A stretch of DNA of 64,000 nucleotides from Mixophyes australis. Taxonomy: Eukaryota > Chordata > Amphibia > Anura > Limnodynastidae. Under the pieces are notes generated by a model. The model did not search any database. It was not told the DNA's origin and saw nothing but the letters and a program-made list of their open reading frames with translations. The DNA is taken from positions 58,160,919 to 58,224,918 of the forward strand of contig JAVHZZ010000011.1 of the NCBI GenBank assembly GCA_036250195.1, read 5' to 3'. The translations under genes and the position numbers were made by a program. Within the stretch, counting starts at the first letter, position 1. The number at the start of each line of letters is the position of its first letter. Positions 10,991-24,428 of the stretch are shown here, in pieces.

Positions 10991-12054
10991 TAAAAGGACA
11001 GCGTTGTAACATGGTAGGATAAATTTATAGAGGAGGAAATTGCTGTTTAAGACAGATTTCCTCCAGTGGAGCTAGGCAGTGCTAGAGCATTTTTGCAGGT
11101 AGTGGATCTGTCTAATGTGCCATGGTTAAGGTTTGGAATTCTAGAGACATTAATGTTGTGGTTAATCATAAACTGAGAATATAAAAAAAATAAATCCAAA
11201 AGTAATAGGATAATAGTTATATATTATTAAGAATGAATAAACTCGGTAGATAAATTAGAGGATGTATACAGTTCAGCAAAAAATAAATCCATATAAATGT
11301 GTTACTTAATAGATGACATACAGATTAAATTATAATATAGTTAAATAATTACATAATATATAGTGAATGAAAGTTATCAGAGTACAAAACCCCTTTAAAT
11401 TAATGGTCCACAACATGCTGCCCATAGGCTAATAATGTATACTTTTTAAGAACCCCTTCCCTTATTAAGAAATAGTTCCAAAAACATTCTCAAATTATCC
11501 ACCATATTGTTGTGACAGCTGAGCTCATATCTCACAAATTTAACTACAAGGATATGTATTTAGACAGAAAGAAGTGGTTTAAAACATTACACTTAAGCAT
11601 TGATCTGTTTTTAAAACAAGAATATTCTACCATGTTCCATAACATAACTGGTCTTCTATTTTGTTAGAGGCCATGGATGATTTTGCAGTTTATCTTGATC
11701 AAACAAATAGTATTGGGCATCCACATTAGTAAATAAAATGCATAGAAATAAGGATCACTATGCAGTATGACTTATGCTTTTTTGGCTCAGTGAATCTTAA
11801 AGTAAAAAGGACTTCAAAAAAGTGTATATATATTTTGTTAATTTATTTGTAAAGTATATTTAAACAGATTACATATTTGCTGTTAAACCTGCATTTTCAA
11901 ATATTCTTATTAATATGTTCATTATTATTATACACCATAGCTAATTACTCTGAGAAAAACTCTGCTCTATCTGATGCAAAGGCTCAGTTCTATCAAATGG
12001 AATATTTTATGCTAACTCGGCAAAAGCAATAAGTACTATAATAATAATAATTTA
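10991..12054. other. AT-rich DNA in unit 1, nothing recognised
   Basis: About 1 kb of AT-rich sequence without open frames, terminal repeats or known motifs. The same sequence recurs at 18163-19226, 25335-26398 and 32496-33559. It ends at a short (ATA)n run near 12040. Confidence 0.45.
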
Positions 12055-13292
12055 CAGACAGCAGGATAAGTATGTGGTGGGAGTCAGCTAGTGATGTCTG
12101 AAGTACTTATAGGGGTGAAGGAGGAGCAATCCCTAGAACCGACCAAAGGAGTAAGTAATATTCAAGTGGGTCGAAGTCCGCAGCCAGAGAACACACCGCA
12201 TACCTTGACTTCGCATATACTTTGTAATATTTTGGCATGGTGCCTCGGGACTGATAAGTGAAGCGCTCATTACCTATAGCTACATTAACCAGGGCTATCC
12301 AGGCACTGAAGTCAGGAGTACATGGAGAGGGTCCTGACCAAAGGTGACATGGGTGCTTCCAAATCGTGCCATCAGGGCGTGACGAAGCTGTAGGTATGTA
12401 TAGAATCGGTTATTCGTTAATGAAAATCTACCTGTAACTGTGCAAAAGATTTGAGGGTGCCACTGGAATATAATTGCCCAAGAGAAATAATATCTGTGGC
12501 CTACCACCTGGGAAATTGTTGTAATTTGAAAAGCTCCGGGAGTGTGCTATTAACCCAAAGTGGACTATCCACATCCAACCCTGTGAGTTGCAATGCCCCC
12601 CTTACAATGTTCCAGATCATTAAAGCCTGCTTGAACAGCGGCGGGACCATTCTCATGACTCGTGTCCAATAAGGCCTGCATGGGTGGTCTGTCAAACCCT
12701 ATACAGCCTCTAAGGAAACTCGTGAAGTCAGCTGTCTGGGAAACTCCAATCCATTCCCAGAGAAAAGTCTGTTGCGCAGCAAAGTAGTATGCTCTTAAAT
12801 CAGGGACGGCCAGGCCGCCCAAAGTTTGGGGATGATACAGGGAGGTCAACCAGATACGTGCTCGTTTCTCCACCCCAGACCAGAGAGGACATGCATATGT
12901 TGTTTTGGGAAAAAGATTCATCTTTGGAGATAAACCAGGGAATGGTGCAGTGGGTACAAGAATTTCGGGACCATTTTGATTAAATTGATCCTACCACCGA
13001 CAGGGGCAATTTCGTCCAGGTAGAGATCTTGGCCCAAAGATAACTGATCACTGGATCGATGTATAGTGGTATATAATCATTGGGTAAATTTGTGATCCAT
13101 ATTCCTAGGTACTTAAATTTTATCGTCCACTGCAATGGGAGGGACCCAACACTGCTCTCCGAGACTCCCCTACCATAGGGAAAATGCTAGACTTTTACCA
13201 TTTTATCTTTAGGCCAGAGAAGCCACCAAATTCATCTACCAAGTGCAGCAGTGTAGCTAGGGATGCTTTCGAGTTTTGCAGAAAAAGGAGCA
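12055..13292 (-). pseudogene. L1-type LINE, ORF2 3' part, cut at unit edge (unit 1)
   Basis: Minus-strand frames give YPxxTYACPLWSGVEKRARIW-like sequence (12565-12921: TTYACPLWSGVEKRAR, LGGLAVPDLRAYYFAAQ) and YLQLRHALMARFG (12295-12507), typical of L1 ORF2 downstream of the RT. It begins abruptly at 13292 just after the RT active-site motif, because the tandem unit ends there. The complete continuation exists only in unit 4. Confidence 0.82.
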
Positions 13293-13861
13293 TAATTAGA
13301 AAAGGATCAATTTATCACAACTCTGTTCCTTACTCTCTAACCAGTTTTCGACCAAATTACAAATGTTTCCTAGCCGCAGTTCACTTATTTTGTAAACCAA
13401 ACTCTTGTGTGGCACTGTATCAAAGGCCTTTGCAAAATCTAAATGGACCACATCTACTGTACTATCATGGTCAATGTGTGCGTTGGTCTAATGTACAAAG
13501 CAACTGCTGCATGGATCCTATTGGGAGGCAGGAAATAAGCAAACATAAGCAGCAGCTTGATGCTGTAGCATACTACAGCAACTGCATTATATGTTCAATA
13601 ACTCACAATGTTCATCCCACCACATTAGCTCAGCTTATTTTAAACTTATTTCTATTCTTTGTATTTTTAAATACATTGCAACTCAATTCATCATCATTTA
13701 AGCTGATGATCTTAAGGCATATCATGATGTGCATTAAATATATGCAGATGTTAAATGTATGTTTTGGATGCAAATATGTCCACCTCTACATAAAAATCCA
13801 TTGTCTACAATACACCCTCCACTCAACCACTAGTATTTATGCTGCTATTAGAAACAACTGA
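13184..13861 (+). other. Junction-created 225-codon open frame
   Basis: The frame starts in antisense L1 sequence, crosses the unit 1/2 junction at 13292/13293 and ends in antisense CR1 and unclassified DNA. The same frame exists at 20356-21033 and 27528-28205, at the other two junctions, and cannot exist at the array's outer edges. It has no recognised domain, and both halves are antisense to dead LINEs. I regard it as chance. Confidence 0.6.
13293..13467 (-). pseudogene. CR1-like RT fragment (unit 2)
   Basis: Copy of the stretch starting at 6121, cut at the unit edge. Equivalent pieces start units 3 (20465-20639) and 4 (27637-27811). Confidence 0.78.
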
Positions 13862-14483
13862 GGGGGAACTTTATTGCGATATTTCAGAAATTAGTGGGAG
13901 ATGATCTGATAGCTTTGCGAGAGAAAGTAGAAAATGACCAAATTTGACGAGAGAGAAGCTCAACATGACTCAAAACAAATAGTCAGTGTTTGCAGACAAG
14001 AGAGGAAGCACTGTTATTCTCAATAGGTGCGATTACATAACAGAAGCAAACAGATGTTTCTACGGAGTTACTAAAAGAAAATAGTAACACCCCCCACACA
14101 TAGCGTGCTTTTGAAATATTTGGGTGAAGGAATCAGCCAAGGAGTAAAGGAGCAGACTGCTCCTGTTTCCTCTTTACATCGCAGAGGGAGTGTTCTATAC
14201 AACAATGGGCCGATATATATGCACACACTTGCAAGCTGGGCGACAGTGCATAATGTTGCAGGTGCGAAGCCCGCACATAGTTGGATGGTACATACACAAG
14301 CCAGACATTAGCACCGATGTGCTGTATGCATCCACGTTTGTGTGATGGGGAGGAATGTTCCATGATCCTCATCCACATCCACATGGATGACAGAGTCACG
14401 GGAAATACAGATTTTGCTCTCCTTTCCCCTAGCTTTTTCCCCCCATGTAGACACTATGGACCGTACAACTAAAATATATGAAA

Positions 14484-16164
14484 ATCACAGATCAGCCACC
14501 ACATTAAAACCACCTGCCTAATATTGTGTTCATCTCCCTCGTGCCACCCAATCAGCTCTGACCTGTTGAGGCATGGACTCCACAAAACCTCTGTAGGTAT
14601 CCTGTGGTGTCTGGCACCAAGATGTTACTAGCAGATCCTTTAAGTCCTGTAAGTTGCAAGGTGGGGATTCCATAGCTCAGACTTTTTCTTTCAGAACATA
14701 CCACACATGCCTGATCGGATTGAGATCTGGCGAATTTGGAGGCTAAGTTAACACCTTGAACTCTTTGTCATGTTCCTCAAATCATTCCTGAGCAATTTTT
14801 GCAGTGTGGCAAGACGCATTATCCTGTTGAAAGAGGAAGTACTGCTGCCAAGAAGGGGAACATTCACATGAATGCTAGAACCCAAGGTTTCCCAGCAAAA
14901 ATTTGTCCTGAGCATCACACTACCTCTGCCTAATATGGATAATCAATTCACACAAATGTAAGCTGAATTAAAGCTGGTTATAATACAGTAGTAGGACGCA
15001 TAAGGATTAAAGCTACAGTGCATACATATTAACAAATTAAGTTGTTTTACTGTTTCATGACCAGTGTTACTCAAGATATATAAAATATTATAGACATGGT
15101 TCCTCATATATTGCAACTAGTTTAAAATGAAATGTGCCCTCCATTGTCCATTATGGGAAACGGAAGTTGTGGTGAGCAAGTCTACACCAGATAAGATTTG
15201 GCAAAGTCTACTTGAATTTATGCCTGTATCTGGGGGGGATGTTGGATGATGTTGAGTGGTCCTGTCATATGGAGTGATATTATTGGTTAAAAGCCTTATA
15301 TGATGCTTAATCTATGTATTAGTTTGAGGTTTTAGGGTATAAAAAGCTTGCAATGTTAATATGTAATCACCATTGTTCTGCTTGAATTAATTGGTCTGTA
15401 TTGCTCATACAAGAATAAACGGAGCATATTCTGAAGAGACTTTGTCTTGAATTATTCCTGAAAACTTCCATAACATGTCAGCTTGCTATTTTCCCATAGT
15501 GCATCCTGGTGCCATCTCTTCCCCAGGTAAATAACACACACGCACCTGCCCAACCACATGATATAAAGGAAAACATAATTCTTCAGACCAAACCACATTC
15601 TTCCAGTGCTCCATGGTCCAATGCTGGCACTATCAAGCTAATTATAGGCGCTTTTGACAGTGGACAGTGGTCAGCATCGACACTCTCACCGGTCTGTGGT
15701 AAAGCAACCAGCCGAGATGCACTGTGTATTCCAACACCTTTCTATCATAGCCAGCAATAACGGTTTCAGCAATTTTTGTAGCTTGTGCTACAGTAGTGGA
15801 CCAGAGGGGCTAGTCTTTGCTCCCCACACACATAGATGACTCCTGAGCACCAATAACCCTGTCGCCGATTCACCGATTGTCCTTGCTTGGACCACTGTTG
15901 GTAGTTACTAACCATTGCTTATTGGAAACACCACACAAGCCCTGTAGTTTTAAAGGTGCTCTGACCCAGTCGTCTAGACATCACAATTTGGCCCTTGTCA
16001 AAGTGGTTCAGAACCTTACTCTTGCCCATTTTTCCTGCTTCCAACACATCAACTTCAAGAACTGACTGTTCACTTGCTGCCTAATATATCCAACCCTGTG
16101 ACAGTATAATCAAACGTTATTCACTTCACAGGTCAGTAGTTTTAATGTTGTGGCTGATAGGAGA
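14484..16164 (-). pseudogene. Tc1-like transposon, inactivated (unit 2)
   Basis: Copy of the element at 7312-8992 with the same terminal repeats, lost catalytic Glu and internal LTR-like insert (14931-15481). Confidence 0.9.
14931..15481 (+). mobile_element. LTR-like insert within Tc1 (unit 2)
   Basis: Copy of 7759-8309, with C in place of T at GCATACATATT. Confidence 0.55.
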
Positions 16165-17002
16165 ATCTGACAGTGTGAGGAGACAATATGTGGACAGAAA
16201 GACGGTAGGACAGTATGAAGTGATATATTGGGACTGAAGTGGTCCAGGAAAAGGCATACGGAGAAGTGACCCTTGAACTTTGCTATAAGTAGGTTAAAGA
16301 CTTTGGTGAGGGCAATCTCCGTGGAACGTTGGGGGCAGAAGCCCAATTGCAGAGAGTTGGGAGTGAGAAGAAAGAAAATGAGATGGTTTTACACATAATT
16401 TTGGAGGCTAAAGGAAGGAGAGTAAAAGGGCACTAGTTGGACATAGGGGCTTGGTCAAGAGATGGTTTCTTTAGAATTGGTAAGATGAGTACATGTTTAA
16501 AGGAAAATGGGAATGTGCCAATGGAGAAAGACAAGTTGAAGACAGATGGGCATGTAGGGGGGAGAGGGAGCACTTAAGTTAGGAAGCAATAGGGTTGAGG
16601 GGGCAGGTTATGGGGCGGGATGATGAGATGAGTAGAGACTTCATCCTCAGTTACTGGGGAGAATAAAGTTAGTGTAGGAAATGATGGATGGGGTGTGCAG
16701 CATCTGGCATGAAAAATATCTTGTCGATTACTGTCTATTTTGACTTTGAAGTAGGTGGCAATGTCATGCACTGTGAGAAAGCAAAGTAAGTTGGTGCAGG
16801 TGGGCAGAGAGGAGAGTTGAAGTTGGCAAAGAGGAGTCAGATTAGACAACTGGATGGCTATTATGGAAATTAAGTAGGTTTGCTTGGCAAGTGAAATGGC
16901 AGTGATGGGTAAGAATATTGAGTGATGCAAAAAAATGTTAGGTGGAGCAGGTTTGAACCCTTGTACACCTCTATAGATCAATAACAGATTTAAAGAGTTG
17001 CA
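16165..17002 (-). pseudogene. L2-type LINE fragment (unit 2)
   Basis: Copy of 8993-9830; minus-strand linker and LGFCPQRSTE block unchanged. Confidence 0.82.
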
Positions 17003-17256
17003 GTCTGTAGAATGGAAATCTCTTTGGTTAAGGTCTAAGGTGAACGACTTGGGTTAAATGTTTATGGCTGGAAACCTTTGAGCAGTTTAAAGAAGAATTT
17101 GAGATTCCCAAAACAATGTTTTTTACTACAGTCAACTTACAAACACACCCTGTTGGCACAATTTGAAAATCAGGTTCAGAATCTTGTTTAGGCCTCTTTA
17201 AAAAGTTGCTCCACTCCAACCTTGAGGATACACAAATCTCACCTCATTAATTTACT

Positions 17257-18162
17257 CTTATTTTTAACTGAATCTAGCACTGATGACCTAATGGAGCTAA
17301 GAGAGAAATGGGAGATAGGATCTAGGCTCCTATTCGAAGATTGAAGGACTATCCCAAAGAGCTCACTTCACACCATTGTCTTGTTAAAATATTAGCAAAA
17401 CTGTATATCTTACATAGGGCAAAACAATTGCCCGAAATGTGTCGATGCATCTGGGACCTCTTGACATCTACTATGGAACTGTACAAAATTAAAAAAATCC
17501 AGTGTAAAAGTTATCAGGTGCATTAATATTACAGGTGCAACAATACCTCTATACTCTCTGGGCATGTGCATTTTTGGGTTACAATTGAAAGCTATAACAA
17601 ACAGAGTGACATAGCAATATGTAATGAATTTATTCATGATAGCCAAGGTATGTATAGCTAGGATGTGGGTGGCACCTGGAAGTCCAAAAATTCAAGATTG
17701 GATCAAACCTGTCAACTAAACAAGTAGGGCATGAAAGATTTGTATACACTAGCAGAAATCCATACTACAATTTGAAAATGATTGGAACGGGTGGACTGAT
17801 TCACCCTTATACTTCAGGTTCAATAATGAGGCTCCATTTGTATTATTAAACCCAGAAGCACCCATGACATTAATAACTACACTTTTTCCATTTAGGTTTG
17901 TAAGCTCTGTTTGCTCAACTGCTTATATATTATAAATCTGATTTGTGGCGCTATTACTGGCCATTTGTATATATTTCTAAATAATTTTAAAGAATGATAT
18001 TATGCAGTTGGATTACTAGTAAATTTACGATTTAATATTTTATCAATATGCGATATGCAATGTATGTTAATCTGTTTTATTGTTTTTCCTTTTGTATATT
18101 TGTTTGATTTCACAGCCAGTAAATAGGCAAATGTTATATAAAATAAAAAAAATTGAATTTAA
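17257..18162 (+). pseudogene. L1-type LINE C-terminal fragment (unit 2)
   Basis: Copy of 10085-10990, with T in CCATTGTC where units 1 and 4 have C. Confidence 0.78.
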
Positions 18163-19226
18163 TAAAAGGACAGCGTTGTAACATGGTAGGATAAATTTAT
18201 AGAGGAGGAAATTGCTGTTTAAGACAGATTTCCTCCAGTGGAGCTAGGCAGTGCTAGAGCATTTTTGCAGGTAGTGGATCTGTCTAATGTGCCATGGTTA
18301 AGGTTTGGAATTCTAGAGACATTAATGTTGTGGTTAATCATAAACTGAGAATATAAAAAAAATAAATCCAAAAGTAATAGGATAATAGTTATATATTATT
18401 AAGAATGAATAAACTCGGTAGATAAATTAGAGGATGTATACAGTTCAGCAAAAAATAAATCCATATAAATGTGTTACTTAATAGATGACATACAGATTAA
18501 ATTATAATATAGTTAAATAATTACATAATATATAGTGAATGAAAGTTATCAGAGTACAAAACCCCTTTAAATTAATGGTCCACAACATGCTGCCCATAGG
18601 CTAATAATGTATACTTTTTAAGAACCCCTTCCCTTATTAAGAAATAGTTCCAAAAACATTCTCAAATTATCCACCATATTGTTGTGACAGCTGAGCTCAT
18701 ATCTCACAAATTTAACTACAAGGATATGTATTTAGACAGAAAGAAGTGGTTTAAAACATTACACTTAAGCATTGATCTGTTTTTAAAACAAGAATATTCT
18801 ACCATGTTCCATAACATAACTGGTCTTCTATTTTGTTAGAGGCCATGGATGATTTTGCAGTTTATCTTGATCAAACAAATAGTATTGGGCATCCACATTA
18901 GTAAATAAAATGCATAGAAATAAGGATCACTATGCAGTATGACTTATGCTTTTTTGGCTCAGTGAATCTTAAAGTAAAAAGGACTTCAAAAAAGTGTATA
19001 TATATTTTGTTAATTTATTTGTAAAGTATATTTAAACAGATTACATATTTGCTGTTAAACCTGCATTTTCAAATATTCTTATTAATATGTTCATTATTAT
19101 TATACACCATAGCTAATTACTCTGAGAAAAACTCTGCTCTATCTGATGCAAAGGCTCAGTTCTATCAAATGGAATATTTTATGCTAACTCGGCAAAAGCA
19201 ATAAGTACTATAATAATAATAATTTA

Positions 19227-20464
19227 CAGACAGCAGGATAAGTATGTGGTGGGAGTCAGCTAGTGATGTCTGAAGTACTTATAGGGGTGAAGGAGGAGCA
19301 ATCCCTAGAACCGACCAAAGGAGTAAGTAATATTCAAGTGGGTCGAAGTCCGCAGCCAGAGAACACACCGCATACCTTGACTTCGCATATACTTTGTAAT
19401 ATTTTGGCATGGTGCCTCGGGACTGATAAGTGAAGCGCTCATTACCTATAGCTACATTAACCAGGGCTATCCAGGCACTGAAGTCAGGAGTACATGGAGA
19501 GGGTCCTGACCAAAGGTGACATGGGTGCTTCCAAATCGTGCCATCAGGGCGTGACGAAGCTGTAGGTATGTATAGAATCGGTTATTCGTTAATGAAAATC
19601 TACCTGTAACTGTGCAAAAGATTTGAGGGTGCCACTGGAATATAATTGCCCAAGAGAAATAATATCTGTGGCCTACCACCTGGGAAATTGTTGTAATTTG
19701 AAAAGCTCCGGGAGTGTGCTATTAACCCAAAGTGGACTATCCACATCCAACCCTGTGAGTTGCAATGCCCCCCTTACAATGTTCCAGATCATTAAAGCCT
19801 GCTTGAACAGCGGCGGGACCATTCTCATGACTCGTGTCCAATAAGGCCTGCATGGGTGGTCTGTCAAACCCTATACAGCCTCTAAGGAAACTCGTGAAGT
19901 CAGCTGTCTGGGAAACTCCAATCCATTCCCAGAGAAAAGTCTGTTGCGCAGCAAAGTAGTATGCTCTTAAATCAGGGACGGCCAGGCCGCCCAAAGTTTG
20001 GGGATGATACAGGGAGGTCAACCAGATACGTGCTCGTTTCTCCACCCCAGACCAGAGAGGACATGCATATGTTGTTTTGGGAAAAAGATTCATCTTTGGA
20101 GATAAACCAGGGAATGGTGCAGTGGGTACAAGAATTTCGGGACCATTTTGATTAAATTGATCCTACCACCGACAGGGGCAATTTCGTCCAGGTAGAGATC
20201 TTGGCCCAAAGATAACTGATCACTGGATCGATGTATAGTGGTATATAATCATTGGGTAAATTTGTGATCCATATTCCTAGGTACTTAAATTTTATCGTCC
20301 ACTGCAATGGGAGGGACCCAACACTGCTCTCCGAGACTCCCCTACCATAGGGAAAATGCTAGACTTTTACCATTTTATCTTTAGGCCAGAGAAGCCACCA
20401 AATTCATCTACCAAGTGCAGCAGTGTAGCTAGGGATGCTTTCGAGTTTTGCAGAAAAAGGAGCA
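19227..20464 (-). pseudogene. L1-type LINE ORF2 3' part (unit 2)
   Basis: Copy of 12055-13292, again cut at the unit edge. Confidence 0.82.
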
Positions 20465-21655
20465 TAATTAGAAAAGGATCAATTTATCACAACTCTGTTC
20501 CTTACTCTCTAACCAGTTTTCGACCAAATTACAAATGTTTCCTAGCCGCAGTTCACTTATTTTGTAAACCAAACTCTTGTGTGGCACTGTATCAAAGGCC
20601 TTTGCAAAATCTAAATGGACCACATCTACTGTACTATCATGGTCAATGTGTGCGTTGGTCTAATGTACAAAGCAACTGCTGCATGGATCCTATTGGGAGG
20701 CAGGAAATAAGCAAACATAAGCAGCAGCTTGATGCTGTAGCATACTACAGCAACTGCATTATATGTTCAATAACTCACAATGTTCATCCCACCACATTAG
20801 CTCAGCTTATTTTAAACTTATTTCTATTCTTTGTATTTTTAAATACATTGCAACTCAATTCATCATCATTTAAGCTGATGATCTTAAGGCATATCATGAT
20901 GTGCATTAAATATATGCAGATGTTAAATGTATGTTTTGGATGCAAATATGTCCACCTCTACATAAAAATCCATTGTCTACAATACACCCTCCACTCAACC
21001 ACTAGTATTTATGCTGCTATTAGAAACAACTGAGGGGGAACTTTATTGCGATATTTCAGAAATTAGTGGGAGATGATCTGATAGCTTTGCGAGAGAAAGT
21101 AGAAAATGACCAAATTTGACGAGAGAGAAGCTCAACATGACTCAAAACAAATAGTCAGTGTTTGCAGACAAGAGAGGAAGCACTGTTATTCTCAATAGGT
21201 GCGATTACATAACAGAAGCAAACAGATGTTTCTACGGAGTTACTAAAAGAAAATAGTAACACCCCCCACACATAGCGTGCTTTTGAAATATTTGGGTGAA
21301 GGAATCAGCCAAGGAGTAAAGGAGCAGACTGCTCCTGTTTCCTCTTTACATCGCAGAGGGAGTGTTCTATACAACAATGGGCCGATATATATGCACACAC
21401 TTGCAAGCTGGGCGACAGTGCATAATGTTGCAGGTGCGAAGCCCGCACATAGTTGGATGGTACATACACAAGCCAGACATTAGCACCGATGTGCTGTATG
21501 CATCCACGTTTGTGTGATGGGGAGGAATGTTCCATGATCCTCATCCACATCCACATGGATGACAGAGTCACGGGAAATACAGATTTTGCTCTCCTTTCCC
21601 CTAGCTTTTTCCCCCCATGTAGACACTATGGACCGTACAACTAAAATATATGAAA

Positions 21656-23336
21656 ATCACAGATCAGCCACCACATTAAAACCACCTGCCTAATATTGTG
21701 TTCATCTCCCTCGTGCCACCCAATCAGCTCTGACCTGTTGAGGCATGGACTCCACAAAACCTCTGTAGGTATCCTGTGGTGTCTGGCACCAAGATGTTAC
21801 TAGCAGATCCTTTAAGTCCTGTAAGTTGCAAGGTGGGGATTCCATAGCTCAGACTTTTTCTTTCAGAACATACCACACATGCCTGATCGGATTGAGATCT
21901 GGCGAATTTGGAGGCTAAGTTAACACCTTGAACTCTTTGTCATGTTCCTCAAATCATTCCTGAGCAATTTTTGCAGTGTGGCAAGACGCATTATCCTGTT
22001 GAAAGAGGAAGTACTGCTGCCAAGAAGGGGAACATTCACATGAATGCTAGAACCCAAGGTTTCCCAGCAAAAATTTGTCCTGAGCATCACACTACCTCTG
22101 CCTAATATGGATAATCAATTCACACAAATGTAAGCTGAATTAAAGCTGGTTATAATACAGTAGTAGGACGCATAAGGATTAAAGCTACAGTGCATACATA
22201 TTAACAAATTAAGTTGTTTTACTGTTTCATGACCAGTGTTACTCAAGATATATAAAATATTATAGACATGGTTCCTCATATATTGCAACTAGTTTAAAAT
22301 GAAATGTGCCCTCCATTGTCCATTATGGGAAACGGAAGTTGTGGTGAGCAAGTCTACACCAGATAAGATTTGGCAAAGTCTACTTGAATTTATGCCTGTA
22401 TCTGGGGGGGATGTTGGATGATGTTGAGTGGTCCTGTCATATGGAGTGATATTATTGGTTAAAAGCCTTATATGATGCTTAATCTATGTATTAGTTTGAG
22501 GTTTTAGGGTATAAAAAGCTTGCAATGTTAATATGTAATCACCATTGTTCTGCTTGAATTAATTGGTCTGTATTGCTCATACAAGAATAAACGGAGCATA
22601 TTCTGAAGAGACTTTGTCTTGAATTATTCCTGAAAACTTCCATAACATGTCAGCTTGCTATTTTCCCATAGTGCATCCTGGTGCCATCTCTTCCCCAGGT
22701 AAATAACACACACGCACCTGCCCAACCACATGATATAAAGGAAAACATAATTCTTCAGACCAAACCACATTCTTCCAGTGCTCCATGGTCCAATGCTGGC
22801 ACTATCAAGCTAATTATAGGCGCTTTTGACAGTGGACAGTGGTCAGCATCGACACTCTCACCGGTCTGTGGTAAAGCAACCAGCCGAGATGCACTGTGTA
22901 TTCCAACACCTTTCTATCATAGCCAGCAATAACGGTTTCAGCAATTTTTGTAGCTTGTGCTACAGTAGTGGACCAGAGGGGCTAGTCTTTGCTCCCCACA
23001 CACATAGATGACTCCTGAGCACCAATAACCCTGTCGCCGATTCACCGATTGTCCTTGCTTGGACCACTGTTGGTAGTTACTAACCATTGCTTATTGGAAA
23101 CACCACACAAGCCCTGTAGTTTTAAAGGTGCTCTGACCCAGTCGTCTAGACATCACAATTTGGCCCTTGTCAAAGTGGTTCAGAACCTTACTCTTGCCCA
23201 TTTTTCCTGCTTCCAACACATCAACTTCAAGAACTGACTGTTCACTTGCTGCCTAATATATCCAACCCTGTGACAGTATAATCAAACGTTATTCACTTCA
23301 CAGGTCAGTAGTTTTAATGTTGTGGCTGATAGGAGA
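21656..23336 (-). pseudogene. Tc1-like transposon, inactivated (unit 3)
   Basis: Copy of 7312-8992; contains the LTR-like insert at 22103-22653. Confidence 0.9.
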
Positions 23337-24174
23337 ATCTGACAGTGTGAGGAGACAATATGTGGACAGAAAGACGGTAGGACAGTATGAAGTGATATAT
23401 TGGGACTGAAGTGGTCCAGGAAAAGGCATACGGAGAAGTGACCCTTGAACTTTGCTATAAGTAGGTTAAAGACTTTGGTGAGGGCAATCTCCGTGGAACG
23501 TTGGGGGCAGAAGCCCAATTGCAGAGAGTTGGGAGTGAGAAGAAAGAAAATGAGATGGTTTTACACATAATTTTGGAGGCTAAAGGAAGGAGAGTAAAAG
23601 GGCACTAGTTGGACATAGGGGCTTGGTCAAGAGATGGTTTCTTTAGAATTGGTAAGATGAGTACATGTTTAAAGGAAAATGGGAATGTGCCAATGGAGAA
23701 AGACAAGTTGAAGACAGATGGGCATGTAGGGGGGAGAGGGAGCACTTAAGTTAGGAAGCAATAGGGTTGAGGGGGCAGGTTATGGGGCGGGATGATGAGA
23801 TGAGTAGAGACTTCATCCTCAGTTACTGGGGAGAATAAAGTTAGTGTAGGAAATGATGGATGGGGTGTGCAGCATCTGGCATGAAAAATATCTTGTCGAT
23901 TACTGTCTATTTTGACTTTGAAGTAGGTGGCAATGTCATGCACTGTGAGAAAGCAAAGTAAGTTGGTGCAGGTGGGCAGAGAGGAGAGTTGAAGTTGGCA
24001 AAGAGGAGTCAGATTAGACAACTGGATGGCTATTATGGAAATTAAGTAGGTTTGCTTGGCAAGTGAAATGGCAGTGATGGGTAAGAATATTGAGTGATGC
24101 AAAAAAATGTTAGGTGGAGCAGGTTTGAACCCTTGTACACCTCTATAGATCAATAACAGATTTAAAGAGTTGCA
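23337..24174 (-). pseudogene. L2-type LINE fragment (unit 3)
   Basis: Copy of 8993-9830 without visible change. Confidence 0.82.
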
Positions 24175-24428
24175 GTCTGTAGAATGGAAATCTCTTTGGT
24201 TAAGGTCTAAGGTGAACGACTTGGGTTAAATGTTTATGGCTGGAAACCTTTGAGCAGTTTAAAGAAGAATTTGAGATTCCCAAAACAATGTTTTTTACTA
24301 CAGTCAACTTACAAACACACCCTGTTGGCACAATTTGAAAATCAGGTTCAGAATCTTGTTTAGGCCTCTTTAAAAAGTTGCTCCACTCCAACCTTGAGGA
24401 TACACAAATCTCACCTCATTAATTTACT

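Larger units (their letters stand above)
6121..13292 (+). repeat. Tandem unit 1
   Basis: Contents in order: CR1 RT fragment (6121-6295), unclassified DNA, Tc1 (7312-8992) split by an LTR-like insert (7759-8309), L2 fragment (8993-9830), 5'-truncated L1 on plus (10085-10990), AT-rich DNA, L1 3' part on minus (12055-13292). It shares A at 6360, T near 7855, G near 9951 and C near 10204 with unit 4, against G, C, T and T in units 2 and 3. It has its own bases near 8461 and 8520. Confidence 0.93.
13293..20464 (+). repeat. Tandem unit 2
   Basis: Offset +7172 from unit 1. It is essentially identical to unit 3 and shares with it the variants GGCAGGAAATAAG (about 13532), GCATACATATT, CTGGCACTATC, GTTTTTTAC and CCATTGTC. 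The junction with unit 1 reads GAAAAAGGAGCA then TAATTAGAAAAGG. Confidence 0.93.
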
